DNA of 64,000 bases from Pseudomonas sp. DC1.2 (GTDB lineage Bacteria; Pseudomonadota; Gammaproteobacteria; Pseudomonadales; Pseudomonadaceae): assembly GCF_034351645.1 (NCBI RefSeq), contig NZ_CP133782.1, forward strand, positions 5,486,001 to 5,550,000, written 5' to 3'. The notes under the pieces were generated by a model. That model worked only from the letters and a program-made list of their open reading frames with translations, had not been told where the DNA came from and ran no database searches. Positions 24,498 to 33,883 of this stretch are shown here, piece after piece. Positions within the stretch are counted from its first letter, which is position 1; each line of letters opens with the position of its first letter. The position numbers and the translations under genes were made by a program.

Positions 24498-24510
24498 CAC
24501 ACGTCCCTGT

Positions 24511-25386
24511 TTACGGCTGCGACTGCGGCTTGACCGCGGCCGGATCTAGCTGCTGATAAGGTTGCAGAATGGCTTCGCGTTGCTCGCCCAGCACCCAGGC
24601 AAACCCCGAATACATCACCACCAGGCACACCACGGTGAACAGCACGACCATCCACGCCGGCACGATGCGCACCAGGCTGCGGCGCTGATCGTTCAAGCCT
24701 TCCCAGTGCGGGGACAGCTCGCGTGGCACGTCGCCGCGCAGTTGACGAATCTGACGGTACAAGGCGTCGCGGATACCTTCGAGTTCGAGCATGCCGCGCG
24801 CTTGCACGCGGTACTTGCCTTCGAAGCCCAGGGACAGGCACAGATACATCAGTTCCAACATCGGCAGGTGCTTGACCGGGTTTTTCGACAGGCGATCCAG
24901 CAGGCTGAAGAATTTCTCGCCGCCGAAGGTTTCATTGTGGAAACTGCTGAGCAGGCTCATCTGCGACCACTCGCTTTCGTTGCCCCACGACGTGGTCACG
25001 ACGGCTTCATCGACCACCGTGCAAAGCACGTAACGCGCGGCCATCACCTGGCTGCTTTCGGCGCCGTTATGCAGCGCGCGAACATCAAACAGTTTCAGGG
25101 CGCCGCTCAGGTGCTCTTTAAGGGCGTACATGTCTTCACGGCTGCCGCTGTGCTTGAGGCGCACGACTTCCGACAGCAACTCGGACGCGGCGGCCACCAA
25201 CGAGTTGAGGCTGATATTGAACGCTTCGGCCGGACGCAGGCGCGCGGCGTAGATCATCCGTTCTTCCAGCTGTTCGAAACGCGGCGGAGCCGCGAAGTCA
25301 GTCAGCGGACTCGACGCCGGGCCGTGACCCTGACGATCGAGCAGGACGGTCTTGTCGTCCTGATTGTGTTCCAAGTCCTTCGTCAT
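24511..25386 (-). CDS. tssL: T6SS inner-membrane protein TssL (DotU)
   Basis: This 291-residue TssL has a disordered N-terminus, then the cytoplasmic DotU domain (NSLVAAASELLSEVVRLKHS, YVLCTVVDEAVVTTSWGNES, FFSLLDRLSKNPVKHLPMLE, YLCLSLGFEGKYRV). A single C-terminal membrane helix follows (AWMVVLFTVVCLVVMYSGFA) with a short periplasmic tail. There is no fused peptidoglycan-binding OmpA domain, which is common in this T6SS class. It lies between tssK (5 bases) and tssM (13 bases) in the operon. Confidence 0.94.
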   Translation of the reverse strand: MTKDLEHNQDDKTVLLDRQGHGPASSPLTDFAAPPRFEQLEERMIYAARLRPAEAFNISLNSLVAAASELLSEVVRLKHSGSREDMYALKEHLSGALKLFDVRALHNGAESSQVMAARYVLCTVVDEAVVTTSWGNESEWSQMSLLSSFHNETFGGEKFFSLLDRLSKNPVKHLPMLELMYLCLSLGFEGKYRVQARGMLELEGIRDALYRQIRQLRGDVPRELSPHWEGLNDQRRSLVRIVPAWMVVLFTVVCLVVMYSGFAWVLGEQREAILQPYQQLDPAAVKPQSQP

Positions 25387-25391
25387 GTCGG

Positions 25392-26723
25392 TCAGTTCCT
25401 GATGGCCCAGAATTTCAGTTCAAGCTCGGCGAATTCGCCGGACACGTGGAACGCAAAGCCGCCGGAGCGCTCGAGTTGTGCCAGGTCTTCGGAACTGAGT
25501 TCGAGGATGAAATAGGTTTTGTTGGAGTGAAACGCGATCTGCCGCGGGGCTACCGGCAACGGTTTGACCTTGATGCCCGGCAGATGCAGGTTGACCAGTT
25601 GGCGAATGCGCTCCACCGGACCGACCTTGAGGTGCGCCGGCAAACGCTGGCGCAGCTCTTCGGAGTCGCAGTTGGCACTGGCCGCCAGCACGAACGAAGC
25701 CGAGCCCAGCAGTTTGTGGTCGTGCAGCGGCGACACGATGATGCCGTACTGACGCGCTTGCAGGACCAGTTCGATGGCGTGCTGTTCGAGCACCATCGAT
25801 AGCACCTGACGAATCGCTTCCATCAATTTGCGAAAACTCGCGCCCTGGTCGCTGTGCTGGTAACGGCTGTCCAGGCGCGGACGTTTACTGTCGCTGGAGA
25901 ACGTCGCCAGATCGCCGAGCATGGTCAGCAGCGTGCGGTACAACTCTTCCGGATGAACCTGCTCCAGACCGAGGTAGTGGCGCAGCAGCAGTTCGGTGCG
26001 GTTGATCAGTTGCAGCATCATGAAGTCGCCGACTTCCGCGCCACCGACCTTGCCATTGGAGCGGATCCGGTCGGCGATAGTGTCGCCCCGGTGGCCGAGC
26101 ATGCTGATCACCTCTTTAAGGCACGACAGCAAATAGCTCGATGAATGTGCCTGTATATAGGTCGGCACAAAGTCCGGATCGAGGCTGATCACGCCGTCCG
26201 GCGTGGTGTCGAGCACTTCGCAAATCTTCAGCTTCACGTAGGCCTGATCGCTCTGCTGCTCACCCAGCAACAAACGGAAGTCCGGACGGGCGCAACTGAC
26301 CTGGCTGGAGGAATCGTCACCGGCGTTGGAATCGGCGACTTCCGCTTCGTAAGCCGTGTAGCGCGCCAGCACGTCAGACTGCTCCGCACGGCGGGCCTCG
26401 ATGTGGTTACCGGTGACCAGCGGCAGCGCCAGGTAGACCGGCGTGTTGCCGGTGTTCGGGGGGACGTCCAGGGCCAACGGTTCGGTGTTGCCACCCAATT
26501 CGAACAGGCTGCCATCCGGCAGAATCCCCGAGGCCTGGCTGATCACCACTTTGCCCATGTTGAGGAACTGCAAGTCGATGTCCAGGTTCAGGAAACCCCA
26601 GGTGTAGCTGCCCAGCAACTGGGTGCGGGTCTTCATCTGATGTTCGTAGTAACGATCGTTGTGCTGGAAGTGCTGCGGACGCAGCAACATGCCTTCCTGC
26701 CAAATGACTTTATGTGAATTCAT
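25392..26723 (-). CDS. tssK: T6SS baseplate-membrane connector TssK
   Basis: This 443-residue protein begins with the highly typical TssK opening KVIWQEGMLLRPQHFQHNDR. It continues with QLLGSYTWGFLNLDIDLQFL and has the C-terminal hook domain resembling phage receptor-binding proteins. TssK trimers link the TssEFG baseplate wedge to the TssLM membrane complex. Gene order tssJ-tssK-tssL-tssM is the standard one. Length is normal. Confidence 0.95.
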   Translation of the reverse strand: MNSHKVIWQEGMLLRPQHFQHNDRYYEHQMKTRTQLLGSYTWGFLNLDIDLQFLNMGKVVISQASGILPDGSLFELGGNTEPLALDVPPNTGNTPVYLALPLVTGNHIEARRAEQSDVLARYTAYEAEVADSNAGDDSSSQVSCARPDFRLLLGEQQSDQAYVKLKICEVLDTTPDGVISLDPDFVPTYIQAHSSSYLLSCLKEVISMLGHRGDTIADRIRSNGKVGGAEVGDFMMLQLINRTELLLRHYLGLEQVHPEELYRTLLTMLGDLATFSSDSKRPRLDSRYQHSDQGASFRKLMEAIRQVLSMVLEQHAIELVLQARQYGIIVSPLHDHKLLGSASFVLAASANCDSEELRQRLPAHLKVGPVERIRQLVNLHLPGIKVKPLPVAPRQIAFHSNKTYFILELSSEDLAQLERSGGFAFHVSGEFAELELKFWAIRN

Positions 26724-26725
26724 GA

Positions 26726-27235
26726 TCAGTCATCCGCCTTGGCGAGCGCTTCGTGGGTGTTGCGAATGCCGGCCTGGTCCAGGGTCAGATCAACCTCAGT
26801 GACTTGCACCGGAGTGACTTGCACCGTGTAGCGCCATTTGGTTTCCGGCAGGTCACGGTAGGCGGCGAGCACGCCAACGTAGCGGCTGCCCTCTTCCACG
26901 CTGAGCTTAAGCTCGACGGTTTCACCAGGCCTTAGCTCAAGCTCTTCGGTGGCGACCATGTCCGGGGCCAGGGATTCCTTGGCGCGCTCGTACAGGCTGA
27001 AGAAGTCAGCATTTTCAAACGCCACCGGATGCTTGAGTTCGAACAGGCGCACAACGATCGGCGACGGACGACCGTTGAGGTCTGGGTTCAGCTGATCGCT
27101 GGCGGTCAGTTTCAGGTTGACCTTGGTCACGGTGGAGTAAGGCGACAGCGACGAGCAGCCAGCCAGCAGCACCAGGGCCGCAAGCGCCATCAGCGTCTTG
27201 ATAAAAGCGGTCGAGCAGCGAGACATGCGCATCAT
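26726..27235 (-). CDS. tssJ: T6SS outer-membrane lipoprotein TssJ
   Basis: This 169-residue lipoprotein has a signal peptide ending in the lipobox LLAGC (AALVLLAGCSSLSPYS). A transthyretin-like beta-sandwich follows (VNLKLTASDQLNPDLNGRPS, PIVVRLFELKHPVAFENADF, ELRPGETVELKLSVEEGSRY). TssJ anchors TssM to the outer membrane. The start overlaps the fha stop by 4 bases (ATGA). Alternative initiation at M2 or M4 would leave the signal peptide intact. Confidence 0.93.
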   Translation of the reverse strand: MMRMSRCSTAFIKTLMALAALVLLAGCSSLSPYSTVTKVNLKLTASDQLNPDLNGRPSPIVVRLFELKHPVAFENADFFSLYERAKESLAPDMVATEELELRPGETVELKLSVEEGSRYVGVLAAYRDLPETKWRYTVQVTPVQVTEVDLTLDQAGIRNTHEALAKADD

Positions 27236-28428
27236 CCTTGGTGGTCGGTGTGTAGGGTGGAAATCAAGCGGATCTGTTCTTCATAGGCCTGGGCGAAGTC
27301 GCGGGCCAGCAAACGCTCGCTCCAGTCGTCGTCCTGACGCAGCGCTTGGTGATAACGACCGTAGGCTCTCCAGCGGCTGCCGGAAGTGGCCAGTAACGGC
27401 TTGTTGTCGCGCTCGAAACGCAGGGTCAGCTGTTGCGGCGAGAAGTGTTCCAGCGTGCCGCGAACGGCGGCGCGGCTGGCGGTCAACAACGCCACCTGGT
27501 GCGCCTGCAAATCGCGGAAGGCACGCGAAATCGCCTGCTCCGGCGGTAACTGGCCCGGCTTGTTCGGCTGCAACAGAATGCCCAGCGCTTCACTGGCATC
27601 AACGGCGAATTTCAGCGGGTTCTTCTGGGTGCCTTGCACAGTGGTCTGCGCCAGACGCAGTTCGTTTTTCAGCTCGCTGCGAGTGCGCAGGCTCTGCTGC
27701 AAACCGGCAACACTCTGCCGGAGCAGGCGTGCAGCATTCAGCGCCAGAGCTTCGCGAGCGTCGTGATCGAGGCCTTTGACGTCCACGCCCAGGGCCGCAC
27801 CGAAGTGTTCCCAGAAACCTTCGCTTTGCCGCTCAATCGCTTTCGGCGCCGGGACAGGTGCCGATTCTGCCGGGGCGTCGATCAGCTCCGGGACCATCAG
27901 GCTTTCCATGTCGATACGCGCGTAGTCGGCCCGCTGACGGGTGTCCTGCGGCGCGTTGCTCGGGGAAATCAGTTCGTCGATTTCCGAGTACACGCGCTCT
28001 TGCTGGTCGAGGGCGTTGAGCGGGTCGAGGTCGAGGAACGCATCGTCCGGGATGATGCTGCCCGCAGGCATCGGACGACCGGCTTCGACGTCGAAGTTAG
28101 CCGGGTCGCGGACCAGCCGCGCACGGATCTCGAAACCACCCAGCACGTACACGCTGCCGTGCTCGATACGCATGGCTTCGCCCTTGCGCAGGCGCGCGCC
28201 GCTTTCGCTGTCCTGGATACCGTTGCTGCTGGTGTCGGTCAGGAAAAATGTACCGTCGCGGTAGCTGATCATCGCGTGATGATTGGACAGGTGCCGCTTG
28301 CGGTCCGGGATGATCCAGTCGCAGTCGTCGCCCCGGCCAATGACGCCACCGGCCTGCTTGAAGGTTTTCTGGCACAACTCCGTGGGTACGAACTGCGTGG
28401 TGCTCAGCATTTCGAAAACCAGTTCCAT
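27232..28428 (-). CDS. fha: T6SS FHA-domain protein (Fha/TagH)
   Basis: The 398-residue product starts at MELVFEML, with an AAGGAG site 7 bases upstream. The N-terminal FHA domain has GRGDDCDWIIPDRKRHLSNH and DTSSNGIQ, the phosphothreonine-binding signature (GR, SxxH, N). The C-terminal half is the TagH/ImpI-type domain (FWEHFGAALGVDVKGLDHDA, QPNKPGQLPPEQAISRAFRD). It is the expected substrate and partner of the kinase/phosphatase pair in the same operon and promotes T6SS assembly. Confidence 0.92.
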   Translation of the reverse strand: MELVFEMLSTTQFVPTELCQKTFKQAGGVIGRGDDCDWIIPDRKRHLSNHHAMISYRDGTFFLTDTSSNGIQDSESGARLRKGEAMRIEHGSVYVLGGFEIRARLVRDPANFDVEAGRPMPAGSIIPDDAFLDLDPLNALDQQERVYSEIDELISPSNAPQDTRQRADYARIDMESLMVPELIDAPAESAPVPAPKAIERQSEGFWEHFGAALGVDVKGLDHDAREALALNAARLLRQSVAGLQQSLRTRSELKNELRLAQTTVQGTQKNPLKFAVDASEALGILLQPNKPGQLPPEQAISRAFRDLQAHQVALLTASRAAVRGTLEHFSPQQLTLRFERDNKPLLATSGSRWRAYGRYHQALRQDDDWSERLLARDFAQAYEEQIRLISTLHTDHQG

Positions 28429-28445
28429 GATGATGCTCCTTGCGG

Positions 28446-28586
28446 TCACTTGCCGCGATTGACCGCCTGCGGATCACCCAATGGGCGATAGGTGTTGTCG
28501 TTGAATTTGTAATTGCCGCTGCAGCCACCGAGGCCGCATAGAACGACGAGGGTCAGCAGGACGGCTTGCCAGTGACGAACAGACAT
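28446..28586 (-). CDS. Tiny T6SS-cluster lipoprotein (orfX type)
   Basis: This 46-residue protein lies between sfa and fha: MSVRHWQAVLLTLVVLCGLG, then GCSG and a short tail with DNTYRPLGDPQAV. The lipobox LGGC puts the lipidated Cys near residue 22, leaving a mature peptide of only about 25 residues. A similarly placed short ORF exists in H2-type T6SS clusters of P. aeruginosa. Its function is unknown. A position inside the structural operon suggests a part in envelope docking. Confidence 0.78.
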   Translation of the reverse strand: MSVRHWQAVLLTLVVLCGLGGCSGNYKFNDNTYRPLGDPQAVNRGK

Positions 28587-28679
28587 CAGAGGGTCTCCAG
28601 GGGTAGACAAAGCACAAAGCGCCGACCGGTTTGGGCAGCGCTGTCGAAAGCGTATGAGGTGAAATCGAAGGTCGTTTGC

Positions 28680-30197
28680 CTAGCCATCGAAATCACCCAA
28701 GTTGATGTTCAGGCGCCCGAGTCGGTACAGCAGCGTGCGGCGTGGCAGCCCGAGTTCACGTGCCGCGAGGGTTTGGTTGCCGTCGTTTTTGCGCAGGCAA
28801 TCGAGCAGCAGACTGCGCTCGACCTGCTCCAGGCGTTCGCGCAAGTTCAGGCTGCTGTCTTCAGGCATGGCTTCGATGCGCAGGGAAAAATGCTCGGCCA
28901 GCAACTCGCCGCCCTCGCACAGCAGCACGGCACGTTCGACCAACCCCTTGAGTTCACGCACGTTGCCGGGGAAGGCGTAACCGGACAGGTGATCCAGCGC
29001 CGCATCGGACCAGCACACGGCATCGCGCTGCAAAAAGGCGCAAGCCTTGTCAGCGAAGTGCCGGGCCAGGTCGAGGATGTCGCCTTCACGCTGACGCAAG
29101 GCCGGTAGCTCAATCGGGAATTGCGCGAGGCGGTAGTACAAGTCCTCGCGAAACTTGCCTTCGCTGACCAGCACCGATAAATCACGGTGAGTCGCGGCGA
29201 TGATGCGCACGTCGATCTTGTGAGTATCGTTGGAGCCCAGCGGACGAATCTCGCCTTCCTGCAACACCCGCAGCAGCTTGGCTTGCAACGACAGCGGCAT
29301 GTCGCCGATTTCATCGAGCAGCAAAGTCCCGCCATTGGCCGCATCGAACAGCCCAGCGCGGTCGCGATCAGCGCCGGTGAACGCGCCTTTGCGATAGCCG
29401 AACAACTCGCTTTCAAGCAAGTTTTCGGGGAACGCCGCGCAGTTCTGCACGATGAACGCCTGAGAGCGGCGCGGGCCGCAATCGTGAATCGCCCGTGCAA
29501 CCACTTCCTTGCCGGTGCCAGTCTCACCGCGCAACAGCACGGTGTAAGGGCTGTGCAGCACTTTGCTGATCAGCGAATAAGTCTGGCGCATGGCCGCGCT
29601 CTTGCCGATGAGCCCATAACCGCTGGCGCTCGGGACACTACGGGTAACAGGGGCCGTGAAGCTCGTCGGCTGACGCAGGCGTTGCAGCAAATGTAACTGG
29701 CCAAGCACGAACGACCCCAACTGCCCAAGGGAATCGGCAAAGCCTTGAAGGTCGACATGCCGGTGACTGGCGCACAGCAATAAGCCTTCAACGGCCTTGT
29801 GCTGATTGACCATCGGCACGCACAACAGCGACTGCCAGGGTCTGGTCTGCGGCGGCAGGAAACTGGTTTCATGCAGGCTGCCGCTCAGCTCGCCGAGGCT
29901 CACCACGCGGTTCTGACACAGCGCAAATTGCAGCAGTTGTTCGCCGTTGTAATCGGCTGGCAGGCTGGCCGTTTCACGGGGTTGCAGAATACCGTTGAGG
30001 CACTCAGCGTTCATCCCCAGGCACATGTGAGTGGCGTCCAGCAGGTACAGCTGCGTCAACTCGCAACCACTGAGTTCGGCCAGACCGCGCACGAAGTCAC
30101 CCAGCAGCGCAGCACCGTCCGCCGCCCGCGACAGGCTGGCGAACTGCGCCAACAACGCTTCAGCATAGACCAGCGGTTGCGGCACTTGAGTGAACAT
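28680..30197 (-). CDS. sfa: Sigma-54-dependent transcriptional activator Sfa
   Basis: The 505-residue product starts at [19 protein letters not shown]; a GTG three codons earlier is also possible. The N-terminal GAF-like sensory region covers about residues 10-175. The central AAA+ domain has Walker A GETGTGKE, the sigma-54-contacting GAFTGA ([15 protein letters not shown]) and Walker [13 protein letters not shown]-terminal Fis-type helix-turn-helix ([20 protein letters not shown]) follows. GAFTGA is intact, so it should be a true activator. It lies between clpV and orfX, as in the H2-type locus. The GAF ligand is unknown. Confidence 0.92.
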   Translation of the reverse strand: MFTQVPQPLVYAEALLAQFASLSRAADGAALLGDFVRGLAELSGCELTQLYLLDATHMCLGMNAECLNGILQPRETASLPADYNGEQLLQFALCQNRVVSLGELSGSLHETSFLPPQTRPWQSLLCVPMVNQHKAVEGLLLCASHRHVDLQGFADSLGQLGSFVLGQLHLLQRLRQPTSFTAPVTRSVPSASGYGLIGKSAAMRQTYSLISKVLHSPYTVLLRGETGTGKEVVARAIHDCGPRRSQAFIVQNCAAFPENLLESELFGYRKGAFTGADRDRAGLFDAANGGTLLLDEIGDMPLSLQAKLLRVLQEGEIRPLGSNDTHKIDVRIIAATHRDLSVLVSEGKFREDLYYRLAQFPIELPALRQREGDILDLARHFADKACAFLQRDAVCWSDAALDHLSGYAFPGNVRELKGLVERAVLLCEGGELLAEHFSLRIEAMPEDSSLNLRERLEQVERSLLLDCLRKNDGNQTLAARELGLPRRTLLYRLGRLNINLGDFDG

Positions 30198-30207
30198 CAC
30201 ACCCACC

Positions 30208-32862
30208 TCAGGCGAACTCGCACGTCACGCTGGCATTGCCGTCGAGCGTCGCATGCACACGCTTGAGGCTTTCGCCTGTCGCCATCGCATCGAGCAAACG
30301 ATCAGCCACCAGCGGCAGCACGTGCAGGTCCAGCAAGTGGTCGATCAGGCGTGCGCCGCTGTCGCTTTGGGTGCAGCGTTCGGCCAGGTGATCGACAAGG
30401 TTCTGGCAGTAGGTGAAGTCGAGCTGGCGGCGGTTCAGGCGCTCGCCCAGACGACCGAGTTTGATTTCGATCAGCTCGCGCAGCACCGGGCCGCCTACCG
30501 GGTAGTAAGGCACTACGCGCATGCGTGCCAGCAACGCCGGTTTGAAGTGTTTGCTGAGCACCGGGCGAATGGTCTCTTCGAGCACTTCGGCGGAGGGTCG
30601 TGCGCCGTTTTCGCAAAGCTCGGCGATGCGGTCGCTGCCCAGGTTAGAGGTCATCAGGATCAGCGTGTTGCGGAAATCGATCTCGCGACCTTCGCCGTCG
30701 TTCGCCACGCCTTTGTCGAAGATTTGGTAGAACAGGTTGAGCACATCCGGGTCGGCCTTCTCGACTTCATCGAGCAACACCACCGAGTACGGCTTCTGCC
30801 GCACAGCTTCGGTGAGCATGCCGCCCTCGCCATAACCGACGTAGCCTGGCGGTGCTCCAATCAGGCGCGAGACGGTGTGCTTCTCCTGGAATTCGGACAT
30901 GTTGATGGTGGTGATAAAACGATCACCGCCGTAGAGCAAATCAGCCAGCGCCAGCGCGGTTTCGGTCTTGCCGACGCCACTCGGGCCCACCAGCAGGAAC
31001 ACGCCCACCGGTGCATCAGGTTTGTTCAGGCCGGCAGCGGTGGCGCGCATCGACCGATCCAGTGCGTGAACCGCTTGTTCCTGACCACGGATGCGGACAC
31101 GCAGGTCGGTGGCGAAGCTGGCGACTTTGGCATTGTGTTCGCGGGCCAACTGGGCCAACGGCACGCCAGTCCAGGCGCTGATCACTTCAGCCACCAGACG
31201 CGGGCACACTTCGAAGCTCACCAGACGCTCTTTGACTTGGGCTTCGGTCAGCGTGCGATGTGTATCGTTGAGCGCGGCCTCCAGAGACTCGACGCTTTGC
31301 GCTTCGTCTACTGGCACGTGCAGCGTTTCGATCACGGTGCCTTCGGCGTCTTCTTCCACCGTGACGATGGGCTCGACGGCAGCAACTTCACGAGCCTTGG
31401 CCAGTTGCTGACGCAAGTCCAGCAAGCGTTCAGCGAGTTCTTTCTGTTCGGTCCAGAGGACTTCCAGCGCGACCCTTTCGTCTTCGGCTGCGGTCAGACG
31501 ATCTTCCAACGCGTCCAGCGCTTCGTGATCGATCAGCAGACCGGCCTCGGCATCGCGACGCAGGGCCTGGCGTTGACGGCCACCTTCAGCCAGTTCGCCG
31601 CGCAGACGTTCGAGGCTTTCCGGTGCGGCGGCGAGGCTGATGCGAACGCGCGCACACGCGGTGTCCAGCACATCGACGGCTTTGTCCGGCAGTTGGCGCC
31701 CCGCGAGATAACGAGCGGACAACTCGGCCGCAGCGACCACCGCGTCATCGCGCAGGTAAATGCCATGGCTCTTCTCGTAGACCTGCGCCAGACCCCGCAG
31801 GATGGTCACCGCTTCGCTGACGGTCGGTTCGTGCAACTGCACGGGTTGGAAGCGACGAGCCAGGGCCGGGTCTTTTTCAAAGTATTTCTTGTACTCCGCC
31901 CACGTGGTGGCCGCAATGGTGCGCAATTCACCACGGGCCAGGGCCGGTTTTAGCAAGTTGGCCGCGTCGGAACCGCCGGCATTGCCGCCCGCACCGATCA
32001 GGGTGTGGGCTTCGTCGATGAAGATGATGATCGGTTTTGGCGAGGCTTTGACTTCGTCGATCACGCCCTTGAGGCGGCGTTCGAATTCACCTTTTACGCT
32101 CGCGCCCGCCTGCAACAGGCCCATGTCGAGTGACAGTAACTCAACGCCTTTCAAGACTTGCGGCACTTCCCCGGCGGCGATGCGCGAGGCCAGACCCTCG
32201 ACGATGGCGGTTTTGCCGACACCAGCTTCGCCGACCACGATCGGGTTGTTTTTGCGGCGACGAGCGAGGATGTCGATCATCTGGCGGATAGCACCATCGC
32301 GGCATAGCACCGGGTCGAGTTTGCCGTCACGAGCCTGTTGGGTCAGGTTGTGGGTGAAGCGCTCCAGCAGGGACTCGCCCGGCACGGCAGGTTTACCGGT
32401 GGCCGGTTGCTCTTTCTGCGACAGGGCAAATTCTTTCAGGCGCTCGATGTTGAGTTTGGACAGCAACGACTGATAACGACTACCGGCGTAGCGCATCGGA
32501 TTGCGCAGCAGCGCGAGGATCAACGCAGCCTGCTCAACCTGGCTTTGGCCCAGTTCAAGGTTGGCCACCAGCAACGCGTCTTGCAGCCACTGCACCAGCT
32601 CCGGGGCAAACACCGGGTTGCGTGAGGCACTGTGTTCGACCCGTGATTGCAACGCAGCACTCAGCTCACCGGCATCGACTTCAGCGTCTTGCAGGGCGCG
32701 TGCGAGCAATCCTTGCGGGCGCTCCAGCAGGCCCAGCAGCAGGTCTTCGACGAGGATCTTGCTGCCGCCACGGGCGACACAGCGCTCAGCCGAACTTTCC
32801 AGGTCACGACGGGTTTCGGCGTCCAGCGCCTGGATCAGTTGTTGCAGGTCTACGTTGATCAT
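30208..32862 (-). CDS. clpV: T6SS sheath-recycling AAA+ ATPase ClpV (TssH)
   Basis: The 884-residue product starts at MINVDLQQLIQALD, preceded by AAGGA at normal spacing; the GTG three codons upstream is too close to that site. The N-terminal domain (residues 1-150) binds contracted TssC. Two AAA+ modules follow, with Walker A motifs GEAGVGKTAIVEGLA and GPSGVGKTETALALA and Walker B segments IIIFIDEAHTLIG and VVLLDEVEKAD. A coiled-coil middle domain separates them. ClpV disassembles contracted sheath for reuse. Full length. Confidence 0.95.
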   Translation of the reverse strand: MINVDLQQLIQALDAETRRDLESSAERCVARGGSKILVEDLLLGLLERPQGLLARALQDAEVDAGELSAALQSRVEHSASRNPVFAPELVQWLQDALLVANLELGQSQVEQAALILALLRNPMRYAGSRYQSLLSKLNIERLKEFALSQKEQPATGKPAVPGESLLERFTHNLTQQARDGKLDPVLCRDGAIRQMIDILARRRKNNPIVVGEAGVGKTAIVEGLASRIAAGEVPQVLKGVELLSLDMGLLQAGASVKGEFERRLKGVIDEVKASPKPIIIFIDEAHTLIGAGGNAGGSDAANLLKPALARGELRTIAATTWAEYKKYFEKDPALARRFQPVQLHEPTVSEAVTILRGLAQVYEKSHGIYLRDDAVVAAAELSARYLAGRQLPDKAVDVLDTACARVRISLAAAPESLERLRGELAEGGRQRQALRRDAEAGLLIDHEALDALEDRLTAAEDERVALEVLWTEQKELAERLLDLRQQLAKAREVAAVEPIVTVEEDAEGTVIETLHVPVDEAQSVESLEAALNDTHRTLTEAQVKERLVSFEVCPRLVAEVISAWTGVPLAQLAREHNAKVASFATDLRVRIRGQEQAVHALDRSMRATAAGLNKPDAPVGVFLLVGPSGVGKTETALALADLLYGGDRFITTINMSEFQEKHTVSRLIGAPPGYVGYGEGGMLTEAVRQKPYSVVLLDEVEKADPDVLNLFYQIFDKGVANDGEGREIDFRNTLILMTSNLGSDRIAELCENGARPSAEVLEETIRPVLSKHFKPALLARMRVVPYYPVGGPVLRELIEIKLGRLGERLNRRQLDFTYCQNLVDHLAERCTQSDSGARLIDHLLDLHVLPLVADRLLDAMATGESLKRVHATLDGNASVTCEFA

Positions 32863-32875
32863 AGGTCTCACGTCC

Positions 32876-33883
32876 TTAATGAATTTTGCTGCCCAAGGTC
32901 ACCACGCCGTCCGCTTTCTCGCGGCCGAGCCAACTGGTCCACCCCAGGCGACAGGCGTTCTGCTCACCGATGCGCAGTTCGCGGATTTCTTCCTGGCGCA
33001 GGACCAGGCGAATGTCGTAATCGAGTGGGTCACGCAGGGTGAACCGCACCAGCGCGCACAGCGGCTGGTAGCCGAAACCGATTGGCAGGAATTCGTGAAA
33101 GCGCAGCCAGTCGAGCTCGCGAATGTGAATCCGGAATTTGCCACTGCGGTCACGCACGCTGTCACCCAGCACCAAATCTTCACCCAACAGACTGTTGGCG
33201 CGGCCCAGGCGATTGCGCTGCTCGTCGAGAATTTCTACCCGGCGTTCGATGCACTGCTCGATGGTCAGCTCAGCGTGTTTGAAGTAATAACGCAGCACCG
33301 CCTCGATCAACGCCGCCGAGTGCGCGCGCAAGCTGAGCAGGCCGAGGTAGGGCAGCAGGCGTTTCCAGTTCAGTTCCTGGGCCCGGCGAATCTCTTCGCC
33401 GCCGAGGCCGATCAGGGCAAACAGCTGCGCCGAAAACGGGTCGAGGGCACCACTCTGGAAGCTGGCGCGGTAGCGGTACTTGCGCCAAATCGGCAGCATC
33501 AGCCGTTGCAGGCGATGGTGGAACAGGTCAAGAAAGTTACGCGTCGGGTTACCGTCTTCGCTGTCGCCCAGGGCCTGCTCGCCATAGAACGCCGGCAGCG
33601 GCGAACCGGAGCCGACCAGGCCGATCAGGTTGAAACGCAAACGTGCGCGCAGTTGGCCGTGCTCTTTGAAAAACTCCACACGATCGACGTCGCTGCCAGG
33701 GAACCCAAGGCTCGGGTTGGCCTGGAATTCCAGCTGGTCGTACAAGTCATCATGGCTCAGGTGCGGGTGGGCCTCGCGCAGCCGGTCAACCACCAGCAGC
33801 ACGGCCTGAAACAGCGAGTACTCGCGTATTCCTTGGGTCAGTCCGCTTAAAGCAGCGGCTGAAGGCCCATACGTGGTGTCCAT
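32876..33883 (-). CDS. tssG: T6SS baseplate protein TssG
   Basis: This 335-residue TssG-family protein has typical segments LFQAVLLVVDRLREAHPHLS, EFQANPSLGFPGSDVDRVEF, FNLIGLVGSGSPLPAFYGEQ and NFLDLFHHRLQRLMLPIWRK. TssG pairs with two TssF copies and TssE to form the baseplate wedge. The gene overlaps the end of tssF by 37 bases, a tight translational coupling often seen between these two genes. Confidence 0.94.
   Translation of the reverse strand: MDTTYGPSAAALSGLTQGIREYSLFQAVLLVVDRLREAHPHLSHDDLYDQLEFQANPSLGFPGSDVDRVEFFKEHGQLRARLRFNLIGLVGSGSPLPAFYGEQALGDSEDGNPTRNFLDLFHHRLQRLMLPIWRKYRYRASFQSGALDPFSAQLFALIGLGGEEIRRAQELNWKRLLPYLGLLSLRAHSAALIEAVLRYYFKHAELTIEQCIERRVEILDEQRNRLGRANSLLGEDLVLGDSVRDRSGKFRIHIRELDWLRFHEFLPIGFGYQPLCALVRFTLRDPLDYDIRLVLRQEEIRELRIGEQNACRLGWTSWLGREKADGVVTLGSKIH

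Noticed and set aside
30190..31953. 587-residue plus-strand frame antisense to clpV
   Set aside because: clpV motifs are complete on the minus strand; the antisense frame is His/Gln/Phe-rich shadow composition.
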